Positions 63,947-64,000 of a DNA stretch of 64,000 nt are shown piece by piece (position 1 is the stretch's first letter; each line of letters starts with the position of its first letter). The notes under the pieces are model-generated. The model did no database searches. It worked only from the letters and a program-made list of their open reading frames with translations, and was not told the origin of the DNA. This DNA is from Rhizobacter koreensis (GTDB taxonomy: Bacteria; Pseudomonadota; Gammaproteobacteria; Burkholderiales; Burkholderiaceae_C), in the NCBI RefSeq assembly GCF_013366375.1, contig NZ_JABWMJ010000001.1, positions 124,001 through 188,000 of the forward strand, in the 5' to 3' direction. The position numbers and the translations under genes were made by a program.

Positions 63947-64000
63947 TCAGTGCGAGTGGACGACCTCGCCCGGCTTCAGCGCGTAGACGGTGCTGCAGTA
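63947..64000 (-). CDS. CHCC zinc-finger protein, C-terminal fragment
   Basis: Only the last 17 codons fall in the window, reading YCSTVYALKPGEVVHSH then TGA. This matches the C-terminus of the small zf-CHCC protein (a single Cys-His-Cys-Cys zinc site) commonly encoded before waaF in betaproteobacteria. The rest lies to the right. The identification rests on the short match and synteny. Confidence 0.6.
   Translation of the reverse strand, partial: YCSTVYALKPGEVVHSH

Overview
The window is a gene-dense stretch of very GC-rich chromosome with strong third-position G/C. It is most likely from a betaproteobacterium, probably Burkholderiales. The evidence is the hemE-priA pair, a Bug/TctC-type periplasmic binding protein, fused isobutyryl-CoA mutase IcmF, the CHCC zinc-finger - waaF pair, creA/creB/creC genes and a flagellin behind a sigma-28 promoter. 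I see no rRNA, CRISPR array, insertion sequence or prophage. There is one tRNA, Arg-CCG.

Layout. 0-12 kb: flagellin (cut by the left edge) with its sigma-28 promoter, a ROK sugar kinase, the MtfA peptidase, a secreted propeller-amidohydrolase lipoprotein, two methyltransferases (one fused to TPRs), a lipoprotein hydrolase, and two secreted proteins, one combining a crystallin-like fold with a glycine zipper. 12-20 kb: Rnk-like regulator, the CreBC two-component system (TTG start for creC, 4-base overlap), a deleted and frameshifted methyltransferase relic, cysK, hemE and priA. The hemE-priA gap carries a perfect DnaA box, a near match and a strong RNA-like fold. 20-33 kb: pnuC, a BamE-like lipoprotein, a TctC-type binding protein, a haem-sensing GGDEF-EAL protein, a hotdog thioesterase, a lone receiver domain, an AidB-type acyl-CoA dehydrogenase and, convergent to it, icmF. 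The short gap between those two holds a heptamer tandem repeat and two GntR/FadR-like palindromes. 33-41 kb: MFS transporter, creA far from creBC, DUF1304 protein, UvrD-family helicase, CsbD stress protein, a glycosyltransferase and RlpA.

41.3-53.5 kb is the most unusual part. It encodes a SLOG-like nucleotide-binding protein, a short-chain dehydrogenase, a metacaspase-like peptidase and a 1,867-residue protein with two alpha/beta-hydrolase domains, a CHAT peptidase domain and a TPR/TRAFs-binding-like tail. Facing it is an overlapping operon of a secreted trypsin-like protease, an FHA protein with five membrane spans and a second short-chain dehydrogenase. Three peptidase folds, lipase-like domains, a nucleotide sensor and a phosphopeptide reader side by side resemble the proteolytic conflict/immune modules predicted in bacteria, but I do not recognise this arrangement.

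53.7-64 kb: an NMT1/SsuA-type ABC importer whose binding-protein gene is separated from the ATPase gene by three consecutive hairpins, a small secreted protein, methylmalonate-semialdehyde dehydrogenase (mmsA), a methyltransferase, tRNA-Arg, a membrane-anchored di-haem cytochrome c, and a leftward operon of a CHCC zinc-finger protein (partial), waaF, a YheT-type hydrolase and a conserved unknown. icmF, the acyl-CoA dehydrogenase and mmsA together suggest catabolism of branched-chain acyl-CoA.
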